DNA of 64,000 bases, from positions 930,001 through 994,000 of the forward strand of contig NZ_AP023243.1 of assembly GCF_016756495.1 (NCBI RefSeq). The letters are read 5' to 3'. The stretch comes from Mesorhizobium sp. 113-3-3. Lineage in GTDB: Bacteria; Pseudomonadota; Alphaproteobacteria; Rhizobiales; Rhizobiaceae. The translations under genes were made by a program, and so were the position numbers. The notes under the pieces were generated by a model. The model searched no databases. It worked only from the letters and a program-made list of their open reading frames with translations, and had not been told where the DNA came from. Positions 9,216 to 17,104 of the stretch are shown here, in pieces. The first letter of the stretch is position 1, and each line of letters begins with the position of its first letter.

Positions 9216-9371
9216 ATGAGCGGGCACCCCACCACCATGATCGCTCGCGGCATGCGCCGGCTCCCGGCGCCGCAAGAGTTGGCGCAAGGCAGGGCTGTCC
9301 CGAGCGGAACTATTTGTCGCCTTGTCGCCGTCGCGATGCATTTCTGTGCTCTTATTGGCACAAAGGCCTGA
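9216..9371 (+). CDS. Possible 51-residue small protein or leader ORF upstream of the Rrf2 gene
   Basis: An ATG preceded by GGAG at seven bases opens a 51-codon frame, MSGHPTTMIARGMRRL..., ending ICRLVAVAMHFCALIGTKA. It contains two cysteines near the C-terminus and a short hydrophobic end. It lies between a palindromic element (9174-9190) and the Rrf2 gene of the cysteine operon, so it could be a leader peptide or a small regulated protein. No family is recognised, and a chance frame is quite possible. Confidence 0.3.
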   Translation: MSGHPTTMIARGMRRLPAPQELAQGRAVPSGTICRLVAVAMHFCALIGTKA

Positions 9372-9429
9372 CAAAATGGCTATTGCGGCTTGAAAACGAA
9401 GCAAATTCAACGTTTCTCGGCTTGTACAT

Positions 9430-9455
9430 CATGTCACTAGAATTTATGTGTCATG
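9430..9455. promoter_or_regulatory. Inverted repeat upstream of the Rrf2 gene, candidate operator
   Basis: CATGTCAC, ten bases, GTGTCATG: arms match at seven of eight positions. It lies 85 bases before the Rrf2 start and could mediate autoregulation. The spacer contains TAGAATT, also present on the opposite strand in the tauA leader at 8856-8862. Confidence 0.4.
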
Positions 9456-9540
9456 GAAGCTTGGGCGCGGCGGGGAGGCTCGCCAGGCGTTTCGTAACGG
9501 ATGGCTTCACGCCATCGCATGACAGAGAAACGTTCGGTCA

Positions 9541-9990
9541 ATGCTCACCAAAAAAGGCAAGTACGGCCTCAAGGCGCTGGTCCACCTCGCGCATATGCCG
9601 GCCGGGCAGCTGGCTTTCGTCAACGACATCGCGACCGGCAACAACATCCCGAAGAAATTCCTCGACGCCATACTCGGCGAATTGCGCAATGCCGGTTTCG
9701 TCCAGAGCCGCAAGGGCAAGGATGGCGGCTACCGCCTGGCGCGGCCGGCCGACGAGATCAAGGTCGGCCATGTCGTGCGCGTCCTCGACGGGCCGCTGGC
9801 GCCAATTCCCTGCGCCAGCCGCACACAATATCAGCGCTGTGAAGACTGCAACGAGGCGACATGCCAAGTCCGTCATCTGATGCTCGAGGTCCGGCAGGCG
9901 ATCGCCGAGGTGCTCGACCAGCGCAGCCTCGCCGAGATGCGCGACATCGTCATCGACGAACTCCCAGTCACGGTGAAGGTCCAGGCCTGA
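9541..9990 (+). CDS. Rrf2-family transcriptional regulator, probable cysteine-metabolism regulator
   Basis: A 149-residue Rrf2-family winged-helix regulator. The N-terminal MLTKKGKYGLKALVHLA and the recognition region around NNIPKKFLDAILGELRNAGFV are characteristic. It carries four cysteines, Cys91, Cys100, Cys103 and Cys108, in the loop where IscR and NsrR bind an iron-sulfur cluster, but the spacing (C-x8-C-x2-C-x4-C) is not that of IscR. It may bind a metal or cluster, or act without one like CymR. It stands 25 bases before a flavoprotein gene and cystathionine beta-synthase/gamma-lyase genes, so control of sulfur amino acid metabolism is the likely role. Confidence 0.85.
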   Translation: MLTKKGKYGLKALVHLAHMPAGQLAFVNDIATGNNIPKKFLDAILGELRNAGFVQSRKGKDGGYRLARPADEIKVGHVVRVLDGPLAPIPCASRTQYQRCEDCNEATCQVRHLMLEVRQAIAEVLDQRSLAEMRDIVIDELPVTVKVQA

Positions 9991-10015
9991 CGCCTGGTAC
10001 TATGCGGAGGCGCGC

Positions 10016-11359
10016 ATGAGCGGGCGCGCCAGTTCCATCATCATTGTCGGCGGCGGCGCCAGCGGCGTCGTGATGGCCGCGCATCTCCTGAAATCGTCCA
10101 ATCCGGATCTGCGCGTCACGCTGATCGAAAAGCGCCCGCATTTCGGCCAGGGCATCGCCTATTCGACGCTGCTGTCGGCGCATGTGCTGAATGTCAGCGC
10201 CGCCGGCATGAGCGCCTATGCCGACGATCCCGGCAATTTCTGGCGCTGGCTGCAGGGGCGTGGCCTGGTCGACCCGGAGCAGACGCCACAGATACCTTTC
10301 TACGCGCCGCGCAGCCTCTATGCCCGCTATCTCGGCGAATTGCTCGACGAGCTCGAAGCGCGCGAACAGCCGAGCGGGCGGCTGCGCCTGATCCACGAAG
10401 AGAGCCTGTCGATCACGCCGACCGCCTCCGGCGTCGAGGTGGCGCTTGCCAACGGCACCAGCGTCGTCGCCCATCTGGCCATACTCGCCACCGGCCATGA
10501 CGAACAGCCGGCGCAAGGCCATGCGATCCGCATGGGCTCGGAGGCCGACACCGCGCTCGATCCGGAAAGCCCCGTCCTGGTGCTGGGCACCGGGCTCAGC
10601 ATGGTCGACGCGTTCCTGGCGCTGGAACAGCGCGGCCATACGGGACAAATCATCGCCGTGTCCCGGCGCGGCCTGCTGCCGTCGCCGCACCGCAAGGGCA
10701 ATCCGATCAAGCTCGACGTCGCCGACATTCCACTCGGCACCCAGCTGTCCTATTTCGTCGGCTGGTTCCGCGACCTGATCCGCGAGAACCAGAAGGCCGG
10801 CATCGACTGGCGCGACGTGGTCGACGGTCTCAGGCCGTTCAACCAGAAGATCTGGCAGAACTGGCCGGCCTCCGCCAAGCGCCGCTTCGTCGAGCACACC
10901 AAGGCCTGGTGGGACATCCACCGCCATCGCATGGCGCCGGAAGTCTACGCCAAGGTGACGCAAGCCGTGCAGTCGGGCCGCATCCGGCTTGTCGCCGGCC
11001 GCGTCGTCGGCATCACGCCGGGCGAGGCTTTAAGCGTCGACGTCCAGTCGCGCCACAGCCAGCTCGTCGAGACTTTTGAGGTCGCCCGCATCTATGATTG
11101 CTCGGGGATCGTGCGGGACATTTCGACATCGTCGAACAGCGTGGTGCGCTCGCTGGTCGACCGCGGGCTCGCGCGGCCCGATCCGATGCGCATCGGCCTC
11201 GACGTCTCGGCCAATTGCGAGATCATCGCCGGCGACGGCACGGTCTCGCGCAAGATCCTCGCCGTCGGCCCGCTGACGCGCGGCACCTTCTTCGAGATCG
11301 ACGCCATCCCCGACATCCGCGTCCAGTGCGCGCGGCTGAGCAAGCAATTGCTGGGGTGA
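10016..11359 (+). CDS. FAD/NAD(P)-binding protein (COG4529 family)
   Basis: A 447-residue flavoprotein-like enzyme with an N-terminal dinucleotide-binding fold, IIIVGGGASGVVMAAHLL, and a second Rossmann-type segment PVLVLGTGLSMVDAFLAL near residue 190. It fits COG4529 / NAD_binding_9 proteins (ornithine monooxygenase and lysine hydroxylase relatives), whose reactions are mostly unknown. It lies between an Rrf2 regulator and the transsulfuration genes, 25 bases after the former, which suggests a redox step on a sulfur compound. That is inference from context; the family gives no substrate. Confidence 0.8.
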   Translation: MSGRASSIIIVGGGASGVVMAAHLLKSSNPDLRVTLIEKRPHFGQGIAYSTLLSAHVLNVSAAGMSAYADDPGNFWRWLQGRGLVDPEQTPQIPFYAPRSLYARYLGELLDELEAREQPSGRLRLIHEESLSITPTASGVEVALANGTSVVAHLAILATGHDEQPAQGHAIRMGSEADTALDPESPVLVLGTGLSMVDAFLALEQRGHTGQIIAVSRRGLLPSPHRKGNPIKLDVADIPLGTQLSYFVGWFRDLIRENQKAGIDWRDVVDGLRPFNQKIWQNWPASAKRRFVEHTKAWWDIHRHRMAPEVYAKVTQAVQSGRIRLVAGRVVGITPGEALSVDVQSRHSQLVETFEVARIYDCSGIVRDISTSSNSVVRSLVDRGLARPDPMRIGLDVSANCEIIAGDGTVSRKILAVGPLTRGTFFEIDAIPDIRVQCARLSKQLLG

Positions 11360-11384
11360 ATTTATGGTCGGGCTGCGCTCTACG

Positions 11385-11537
11385 GCGCCCCCCTCTGGCC
11401 TGCCAGCCATCTCTCCACAGGTGGGGAGATCGGCAGCTTCGGACCCCCGCGCGCCTTCCAACGTCGGTTATTGGCGAAAGCCGCAGGGCAGCCCATCTCC
11501 CCCCTCGTGGAGAGATGGCCGGCAGGCCAGAGGGGGC
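11385..11537. repeat. Palindromic intergenic repeat (RIME-like mosaic)
   Basis: Fills most of the 331-bp gap before the cystathionine beta-synthase gene. The ends are inverted: GCGCCCCCCTCTGGCCTGCC against GGCAGGCCAGAGGGGGCG. Internal hairpins surround CATCTCTCCAC / GTGGAGAGATG. The core contains TTATTGGCGAAA, the same core as in the 182-bp repeats elsewhere in the window, so the families share modules. The remaining bases to 11690 show no gene. Confidence 0.75.
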
Positions 11538-11690
11538 GTGCCCCATCGACCAGGCCGCAACCGGGAATTTCATTCCTCGTCTGGCCGTCTGATTGGCACG
11601 TTCTATCTTCTTTCCCGCGACAAACGGCTGGAAAAGAGGCTACGCTGCCGCTCTGCCCCCGAGCCGGTTGCTTGATCAGGGAGCTTCGAT

Positions 11691-13124
11691 ATGAGCGAGC
11701 ACGGAAAAGCTGCGCCAGGCAGCCCGGATGGCCAATCCTCACGCTTGCGGCCGCCTTACAAATCGGTTCTCGACCTGATCGGCCAGACGCCGGTGGTCGA
11801 GCTGACCAAGTTCGACACCGGCAAATGCCGGCTGTTCATCAAGCTCGAAAGCCAGAACCCGGGCGGCTCGATCAAGGACCGCATCGCGCTGTCGATGATC
11901 GCGGCGGCCGAGAGAGAGGGCAAGCTCAAGCGCGGCGGCACCATCGTCGAGGCGACCGCCGGCAATACCGGCCTCGGCCTTGCCCAGGTCGGCATTCCCA
12001 AGGGCTACCGCATCGTGCTGGTGGTGCCCGACAAGATGTCGCGCGAAAAGATCCAGCATCTGCGCGCACTGGGCGCCGAGGTGCGCATGACGCGCTCCGA
12101 TGTCGGCAAGGGCCACGCGGAATATTACCAGGACATGGCCGAGAAGATCGCGGCCGAAGTGCCGGGCGCCTTCTATGCCAACCAGTTCGCCAACCCGGCC
12201 AACCCGCTGGCGCACGAGACGACGACCGGCCCGGAAATCTTTTCGCAGCTTGATGGCAATGTCGACGCGGTGGTGGTCGGCGTCGGCTCCGGCGGCACGC
12301 TGACCGGGCTTGGCCGCTACTTCGCCGAGGTGTCGCCGAAGACCGAAATGGTGCTGGCCGATCCGGTCGGCTCGGTGCTGGCGCCGCTGATCAAGACCGG
12401 CAAGATGGAAGAGGCGGGCAGTTGGACCGTGGAAGGCATCGGCGAGGATTTCGTGCCGCCCAATGCCGATCTGTCGCTGGTGAAAAAAGCCTACTCCATC
12501 ACGGACAAGCAAAGCATGCTGGCGGTGCGCGATCTCCTGTCGCGCGAAGGCATCCTGGCCGGCTCGTCCTCGGGAACGCTGTTGTCGGCCGCCTTGCGCT
12601 ATTGCCGCGAGCAGACGACGGCCAAACGCGTCGTCACCTTCGTCTGCGACAGCGGCAACAAGTACCTGTCGAAGGTGTTCGACGATTTCTGGCTGGCCGA
12701 GCAGGGCCTGGCCGAACATGAGCAGCATGGCGACCTGCGCGACCTGGTCATGCGCTCGCACCGCACCGGCGACACAGTCTATGTCGGCCCGGATGAAAGC
12801 CTGCTCAACGCCTATGGCCGCATGCGCCGCTCGGATGTCTCGCAGCTGCCGGTGCTCGACAATGGCAAACTCATCGGCATCGTCGACGAGAGCGATATCC
12901 TCGCCAAGGTCGACGGTCCCTATGACGGGCGCTGGGAGCGGTTCAACGGCCCGGTGCGCACCGCGATGACCTCCAATCTGCACACGCTGCAGGCCAGCCA
13001 GACGCTGGACGCACTGCTGCCGGTGTTCGACCGCAACGAGGTCGCCATCATCTTCGACGGCGACGAGTTCGTCGGCCTGATCACCCGCATCGACCTGATC
13101 AACCATCTGAGGCGCGCACGATGA
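11691..13124 (+). CDS. Cystathionine beta-synthase with C-terminal CBS domains
   Basis: A 477-residue PLP enzyme condensing serine (or activated serine) with homocysteine to cystathionine in reverse transsulfuration. The PLP lysine is Lys62 in NPGGSIKDR; the phosphate-binding glycine loop is GVGSGGTLTG and the C-terminal SSSGT is present. Residues ~350-477 form two CBS domains, which in eukaryotic enzymes bind S-adenosylmethionine. There is no N-terminal haem domain. The CBS domains and the adjacent gamma-lyase favour cystathionine beta-synthase over O-acetylserine sulfhydrylase. It overlaps the next gene by four bases. GGGAG lies seven bases before the ATG. Confidence 0.9.
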   Translation: MSEHGKAAPGSPDGQSSRLRPPYKSVLDLIGQTPVVELTKFDTGKCRLFIKLESQNPGGSIKDRIALSMIAAAEREGKLKRGGTIVEATAGNTGLGLAQVGIPKGYRIVLVVPDKMSREKIQHLRALGAEVRMTRSDVGKGHAEYYQDMAEKIAAEVPGAFYANQFANPANPLAHETTTGPEIFSQLDGNVDAVVVGVGSGGTLTGLGRYFAEVSPKTEMVLADPVGSVLAPLIKTGKMEEAGSWTVEGIGEDFVPPNADLSLVKKAYSITDKQSMLAVRDLLSREGILAGSSSGTLLSAALRYCREQTTAKRVVTFVCDSGNKYLSKVFDDFWLAEQGLAEHEQHGDLRDLVMRSHRTGDTVYVGPDESLLNAYGRMRRSDVSQLPVLDNGKLIGIVDESDILAKVDGPYDGRWERFNGPVRTAMTSNLHTLQASQTLDALLPVFDRNEVAIIFDGDEFVGLITRIDLINHLRRAR

Positions 13125-14302
13125 CCAAACACACCCCGCCGGCCGGCAAAAACCGCCTGGCCTTCTCGACGCGCACCATCCATGGCGGCCAGAGCCATGA
13201 CCCGCTGACCGGCGCGGTGATGGTGCCGATCTATGCCACCTCGACCTACGGCCAGCAGTCGCCCGGCGTGCACAAAGGGTTCGAATATGCCCGCAGCCAG
13301 AACCCGACGCGCTTCGCCTTCGAGCGCGCGGTCGCCGATCTGGAAAGCGGCACAGCCGCCTTTGCCTTTGCGTCGGGCCTGGCGGCGATCTCGACGGTGC
13401 TGGAACTGCTTGATTCCGGCGCGCATATCGTCGCCACCGACGACATCTATGGCGGCTCCTTCCGGCTGATGGAGCGGGTGCGCAAGCGCTCGGCGGGTCT
13501 CCAGGTCTCCTTCGTCGACTTCACCGACCTTGCCGCGGTGGAAGCGGCGATCCGGCCGGACACGAAGCTGCTCTGGGTCGAGACGCCGACCAACCCGCTG
13601 CTGCGCATCGTCGACCTCGAAGGCGTCGCCGCGCTGGCCAAGCGCAAGGGCATATTGTCGGTCGCCGACAACACGTTCTGCAGTCCGTATATCCAGCGGC
13701 CGCTGGAGCTCGGCATCGACATCGTCGTGCACTCGACGACCAAATATCTCAACGGCCATTCCGACATGGTCGGCGGCGTGGCCGTGGTCGGCGACAACAA
13801 GGAGCTGGCCGCCCAGCTGAAATTCCTGCAGAACGCCATCGGCGCCATATCGGGCCCGTTCGACAGTTTCCTGGCGCTGCGCGGCCTGAAGACGCTGGCG
13901 CTCCGGATGGAGCGTCATTCCGACAACGGGCTGAAGATCGCGCAGTGGTTGGAAGCGCGCAGGGATGTGCGCCGCGTGATCTATCCCGGCCTCGCCAGCC
14001 ATCCGCAGCACGCCATCGCCGTCCAGCAGATGCACGCCTTTGGCGGCATGATCACGGTTGTGCTCGACCGCGATCTCGCCGGGACAAAACGCTTCCTTGA
14101 ACGCACGCAATTGTTCACGCTGGCCGAAAGCCTCGGCGGGGTTGAGAGCCTGATCGAACATCCGGCCCTGATGACGCATGGGTCGATCCCGGCGGAGAAG
14201 CGGGAAGAAATCGGGATATCGGATTCGCTGGTGCGACTGTCGGCGGGGATCGAGGATGGCGATGATCTGATCGCGGATCTGGAGCAGGCGCTGGGGGGCT
14301 AG
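13121..14302 (+). CDS. Cystathionine gamma-lyase / Cys-Met metabolism PLP enzyme
   Basis: A 393-residue PLP enzyme of the Cys/Met metabolism family. The PLP lysine is Lys208 in VHSTTKYLNGHSDMVGG; the conserved YARSQNPTR and ETPTNPLLRIVD stretches are present. Translational overlap (ATGA) with cystathionine beta-synthase makes a two-step homocysteine-to-cysteine route, so gamma-lyase is the most likely activity. Gamma-synthase (metB) has a very similar sequence and cannot be excluded by eye. Confidence 0.9.
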   Translation: MTKHTPPAGKNRLAFSTRTIHGGQSHDPLTGAVMVPIYATSTYGQQSPGVHKGFEYARSQNPTRFAFERAVADLESGTAAFAFASGLAAISTVLELLDSGAHIVATDDIYGGSFRLMERVRKRSAGLQVSFVDFTDLAAVEAAIRPDTKLLWVETPTNPLLRIVDLEGVAALAKRKGILSVADNTFCSPYIQRPLELGIDIVVHSTTKYLNGHSDMVGGVAVVGDNKELAAQLKFLQNAIGAISGPFDSFLALRGLKTLALRMERHSDNGLKIAQWLEARRDVRRVIYPGLASHPQHAIAVQQMHAFGGMITVVLDRDLAGTKRFLERTQLFTLAESLGGVESLIEHPALMTHGSIPAEKREEIGISDSLVRLSAGIEDGDDLIADLEQALGG

Positions 14303-14323
14303 ACCCTCAAATCGTAAAGGTCA

Positions 14324-14504
14324 GCGCCGCCCCTCATTGCCCTGCCGGGCATTTCTCCCCGTATAGAGACGGGGAGAAAGATGCTGGCATCGATGATTTC
14401 GCCAATTGCCAACGTTGGAGGAAAGGCGCCGAGGTTGCGCCATATCCCTTCTCCCCGTCTCTATACGGGGAGAAGGTGCCGGCAGGCGGATGAGGGGCGG
14501 CGCT
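14324..14504. repeat. 181-bp palindromic repeat, copy 1
   Basis: Ends are a perfect 14-bp inverted repeat, GCGCCGCCCCTCAT against ATGAGGGGCGGCGC. Each half contains a hairpin around CTCCCCGTATAGAGACGGGGAG. The centre holds TTTCGCCAATTGCCAACG, the reverse complement of the core in the copy at 63229. It occupies most of the 272-bp gap between the gamma-lyase gene and the GlxA-type regulator. Other copies lie at 21679, 26261 and 63229. Confidence 0.9.
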
Positions 14505-14574
14505 GGCGTCTCATGATTATCGATCGGCATCACCCCGGTTGACCTCGCGCGCCATTCGCCCGAAATCTACCGCC

Positions 14575-15543
14575 ATGGCCACGCGCGAACCCGAAAAACC
14601 CATCGAGCCCCTGACCTTCGCGGTGCTGGTGTTTCCCGGCTTTCCGATGATGGCGTTCAGCTCGGTGATCGAGCCGCTGCGGGCCGCCAACATCCTGGCG
14701 AAGCGGCAGTGCTATCGCTGGATCATCGTCGGCGGCACGAAAGGCGCGGTCGAGGCCTCGAACGGCGTCGTCATCCAGCCGGGGTTCTACGCGGAGGATG
14801 CGCCGAAGGTCGACCGCATCGTCGTCTGCTCGGGCGGCGACGCCGACCACCTCGTCGCCGAGGACGCGGCGAGCTGGATCCGCCGCAGCCTGCGCAATGG
14901 CGCGCATATCGGCGCGGTGGCGGACGCGGCGTTCTTCCTGGCGCGGGCCGGCCTGCTCGACGGCCATGCCTGCACCTTGCACTGGACCAGCCAGGCCGCC
15001 TTCACCGAGGCCTTTCCTGCAATCGAGCTGCGGCGCGATCTCTATGTCATCGACCGCAAGCGCTTCACCTCGGCCGGCGGCGTCGGCAGCCTCGACATGA
15101 TGCTGGAGATCATCACCCGCGATTACGGCGCCGAGCTTGCCGCCGGCGTCGCCGAATGGTTCGTGCACAGCCAGTTGCGCTCCAGCGTCGACCGCAAGCT
15201 GATGCCGCTGCGCCTGCGCACCGGCGTGCAGAATGAGCTGGTGCTGTCGGCCATCGCCATCATGGAGGACGCGGTCGAGGAGCGGCTCGGCATGGCGGAG
15301 CTGACCGCGCGGCTCGGCGTGTCCTCCGACAAGCTCGAACGCTCCTTCCGCTCCGAACTCGCCATCTCGCCCAATGGCTATTACCGGCGCCTTCGGCTGA
15401 AGCGCGCCGCCGACCTCCTCGCACATTCGACGCTCGCCGTGCGCGACGTGGCGCTGGCCTGCGGCTTTGCTTCGATGTCGAGCTTTGCCCGGGCGTTTCG
15501 CGAGGAACATGGCCATCCGCCGAAGCTGGCGAGACGGCATTAG
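14575..15543 (+). CDS. GlxA-family AraC-type transcriptional regulator
   Basis: A 322-residue regulator with an N-terminal DJ-1/PfpI (class I amidotransferase-like) domain, about residues 15-190, and a C-terminal AraC helix-turn-helix pair, about 225-320 (MAELTARLGVSSDKLERSFRSE and VRDVALACGFASMSSFARAFREE). This layout is shared by GbdR, CdhR and ArgR-type regulators of betaine, carnitine and arginine catabolism. The ATG at 14575 is preferred over a TTG at 14539. It precedes the M24/isochorismatase/esterase genes in the same direction. A direct repeat at 15719-15750 just before those genes suits an AraC-type activator. Confidence 0.9.
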   Translation: MATREPEKPIEPLTFAVLVFPGFPMMAFSSVIEPLRAANILAKRQCYRWIIVGGTKGAVEASNGVVIQPGFYAEDAPKVDRIVVCSGGDADHLVAEDAASWIRRSLRNGAHIGAVADAAFFLARAGLLDGHACTLHWTSQAAFTEAFPAIELRRDLYVIDRKRFTSAGGVGSLDMMLEIITRDYGAELAAGVAEWFVHSQLRSSVDRKLMPLRLRTGVQNELVLSAIAIMEDAVEERLGMAELTARLGVSSDKLERSFRSELAISPNGYYRRLRLKRAADLLAHSTLAVRDVALACGFASMSSFARAFREEHGHPPKLARRH

Positions 15544-15562
15544 GCGCGGCGCTCTATGAAGG

Positions 15563-15690
15563 CCCCCTCATCCGGCCGCTTCGCGGCCACCTTCTCCCCG
15601 AGGGGAGAAGAGGGAAACGGTCGGCGCTGCAAGTCTCCTCTCCCCTCGGGGAGAGGTCAGCCGAGCGAAGCGGAGGCTGGGTGAGGGGGC
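15563..15690. repeat. Palindromic intergenic repeat, second family
   Basis: Starts CCCCCTCATCCGGCCGCTTCG and ends in GTGAGGGGG, with paired CTTCTCCCC-GAGGGGAGAAG hairpins and CTCCCCTCGGGGAGAG inside. The halves are imperfect inverted copies of each other. A related element lies at 40389-40540. Confidence 0.75.
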
Positions 15691-15718
15691 GGCGCCATGC
15701 GTTGCAGCACTAGCGGCA

Positions 15719-15750
15719 TTTCGCACAACAAACGCGGTTTTCCGCACAAT
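15719..15750 (+). promoter_or_regulatory. Direct repeat with 21-bp spacing, candidate AraC-type activator site
   Basis: CGCACAA occurs at 15722-15728 and again at 15743-15749, each after TTT(C), so the start-to-start distance is 21 bp, two helical turns. AraC-family regulators bind such direct repeats. The site lies 60-90 bases before the M24 gene at 15809 and after the GlxA-type regulator gene. Confidence 0.45.
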
Positions 15751-15808
15751 CCTTCGATGCCTCCTGCGCCATGGTCTGACCTTGCAACAGACCCAAGGCC
15801 AGGCCCAC

Positions 15809-17104
15809 ATGAGCATCGTCGTATTCGACCCCGACAGCACCGAAGACGTCGACTTCAAGGACCGCATGCGCCACCCCGCAGCGGCCGATCCGGCCGGCGG
15901 CATGTGGCTGTCGGACACCGAGCCGTCCTTCATCGATGCCGACGCGCTGCGCAAAGGCCGGCTGGCCAAGCTGCGGGCCTGGATGCGTGACGCCGGCTAT
16001 GGCGGCGTCGTGCTGTTCGATCCCTACAACCAGCGCTACGCCACCGGCTCGCGCAACATGTTCGGCTACTTCCTGCGCAATTCGACCCGTTATTTCTTCA
16101 TCCCGACCGATGGGCCGATCGTGCTGTTCGAATATCCGCAGAGTTATCATGTCTCCATGGTGCTCGACACGATCGACGAGGCGCGTCCTTCCAAGCTCGT
16201 CTGGTCTTCGGTCTCCGGCCGCGACGACGAAACCGCCGGCCCCTTCGCCGACGAGATCGCCGAGCTCCTGAAGAAGCATGGCGGCGGCTCGATGAAGCTC
16301 GGGCTCGACCGCTGCAGCCATTTGCAGGCACTCGCCCTGGAAAAGCGCGGCTGCGAGGTCCGCGACTGCCAAGGCGAAATCCTGGCCGTGCGCGCGGTGA
16401 AGACGCCGGAGGAGGTGAAATGCCTGCAGGTGTCGATGGCCGGCGCCGAGGCCGCCGTTTATGCGGTGCGCGAGGCGATCAAGCCCGGTGTTTCCGAAAA
16501 CGACCTGTTCGCCATCATGTATGGCGAGGTCATCCGCCAGGGGGGCGAGTTCATCGAGACGCGGCTCTTGACGTCAGGCCAGCGCACCAATCCGTGGTTC
16601 AACGAGGCCAGCGGCCGCAAGATCCGGCCCGGCGAGCTGCTCGCGCTCGATACCGACACGATCGGCTGCTACGGCTATTACTCCGATTTTTCGCGCACCT
16701 TCCGCTGCGGGCCGGGCAAGCCGACCCCCTACCAGAAATCGCTCTACCGCATGGCGCATGACCAGGTTCAGCACAATATTTCGATCGTCAAACCTGGCAT
16801 GGCGTTTCGCGAGATTGCCGAGAAGGCCTGGACAATTCCGGACCGCTTCGTCGACCAGCGCTACACTTCGGTCATGCACGGCGTCGGCATGCATGGCGAG
16901 ACGCCTTTCATCGCCCATGCCATGGATTACGAGACCTATGGCCGCGACGGCCATATCGTGCCAGGCATGGTGGTGAGCGTGGAAAGCTATATCGGCGAAA
17001 AGGGCGGCCGCGAGGGCGTCAAGCTGGAGGACGAGATCCTGATCACCGAGACCGGCACGGAGCTTCTGTCGCGCTTCCCCTATGAGGACGAGTTTTTGGC
17101 GTGA
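15809..17104 (+). CDS. M24-family metallohydrolase, DddP-related (creatinase/aminopeptidase P fold)
   Basis: A 431-residue protein of the M24 (pita-bread) family. The metal-site residues are Asp281, Asp283, Asp293, His357, Glu392 and Glu407. Their spacing equals that of the DMSP lyase DddP as I remember it, and stretches such as GGEFIETRLLTSGQRTNPWF and VKLEDEILIT resemble DddP. The position of DddP's proposed catalytic Asp, six residues after the metal His, is Gly363 here (HGVGMHGETP), so DMSP cleavage is doubtful. It may act on a C-N or C-O bond of a small molecule, as creatinase and ectoine hydrolase do. ATG at 15809 is chosen over a TTG at 15782. It overlaps the next gene at GTGA. Confidence 0.8.
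   Translation: MSIVVFDPDSTEDVDFKDRMRHPAAADPAGGMWLSDTEPSFIDADALRKGRLAKLRAWMRDAGYGGVVLFDPYNQRYATGSRNMFGYFLRNSTRYFFIPTDGPIVLFEYPQSYHVSMVLDTIDEARPSKLVWSSVSGRDDETAGPFADEIAELLKKHGGGSMKLGLDRCSHLQALALEKRGCEVRDCQGEILAVRAVKTPEEVKCLQVSMAGAEAAVYAVREAIKPGVSENDLFAIMYGEVIRQGGEFIETRLLTSGQRTNPWFNEASGRKIRPGELLALDTDTIGCYGYYSDFSRTFRCGPGKPTPYQKSLYRMAHDQVQHNISIVKPGMAFREIAEKAWTIPDRFVDQRYTSVMHGVGMHGETPFIAHAMDYETYGRDGHIVPGMVVSVESYIGEKGGREGVKLEDEILITETGTELLSRFPYEDEFLA

Noticed and set aside
15809..17104. Calling the M24 gene a DMSP lyase (dddP).
   Set aside because: Metal ligands fit but the proposed catalytic Asp is missing and the neighbours do not point to DMSP metabolism.
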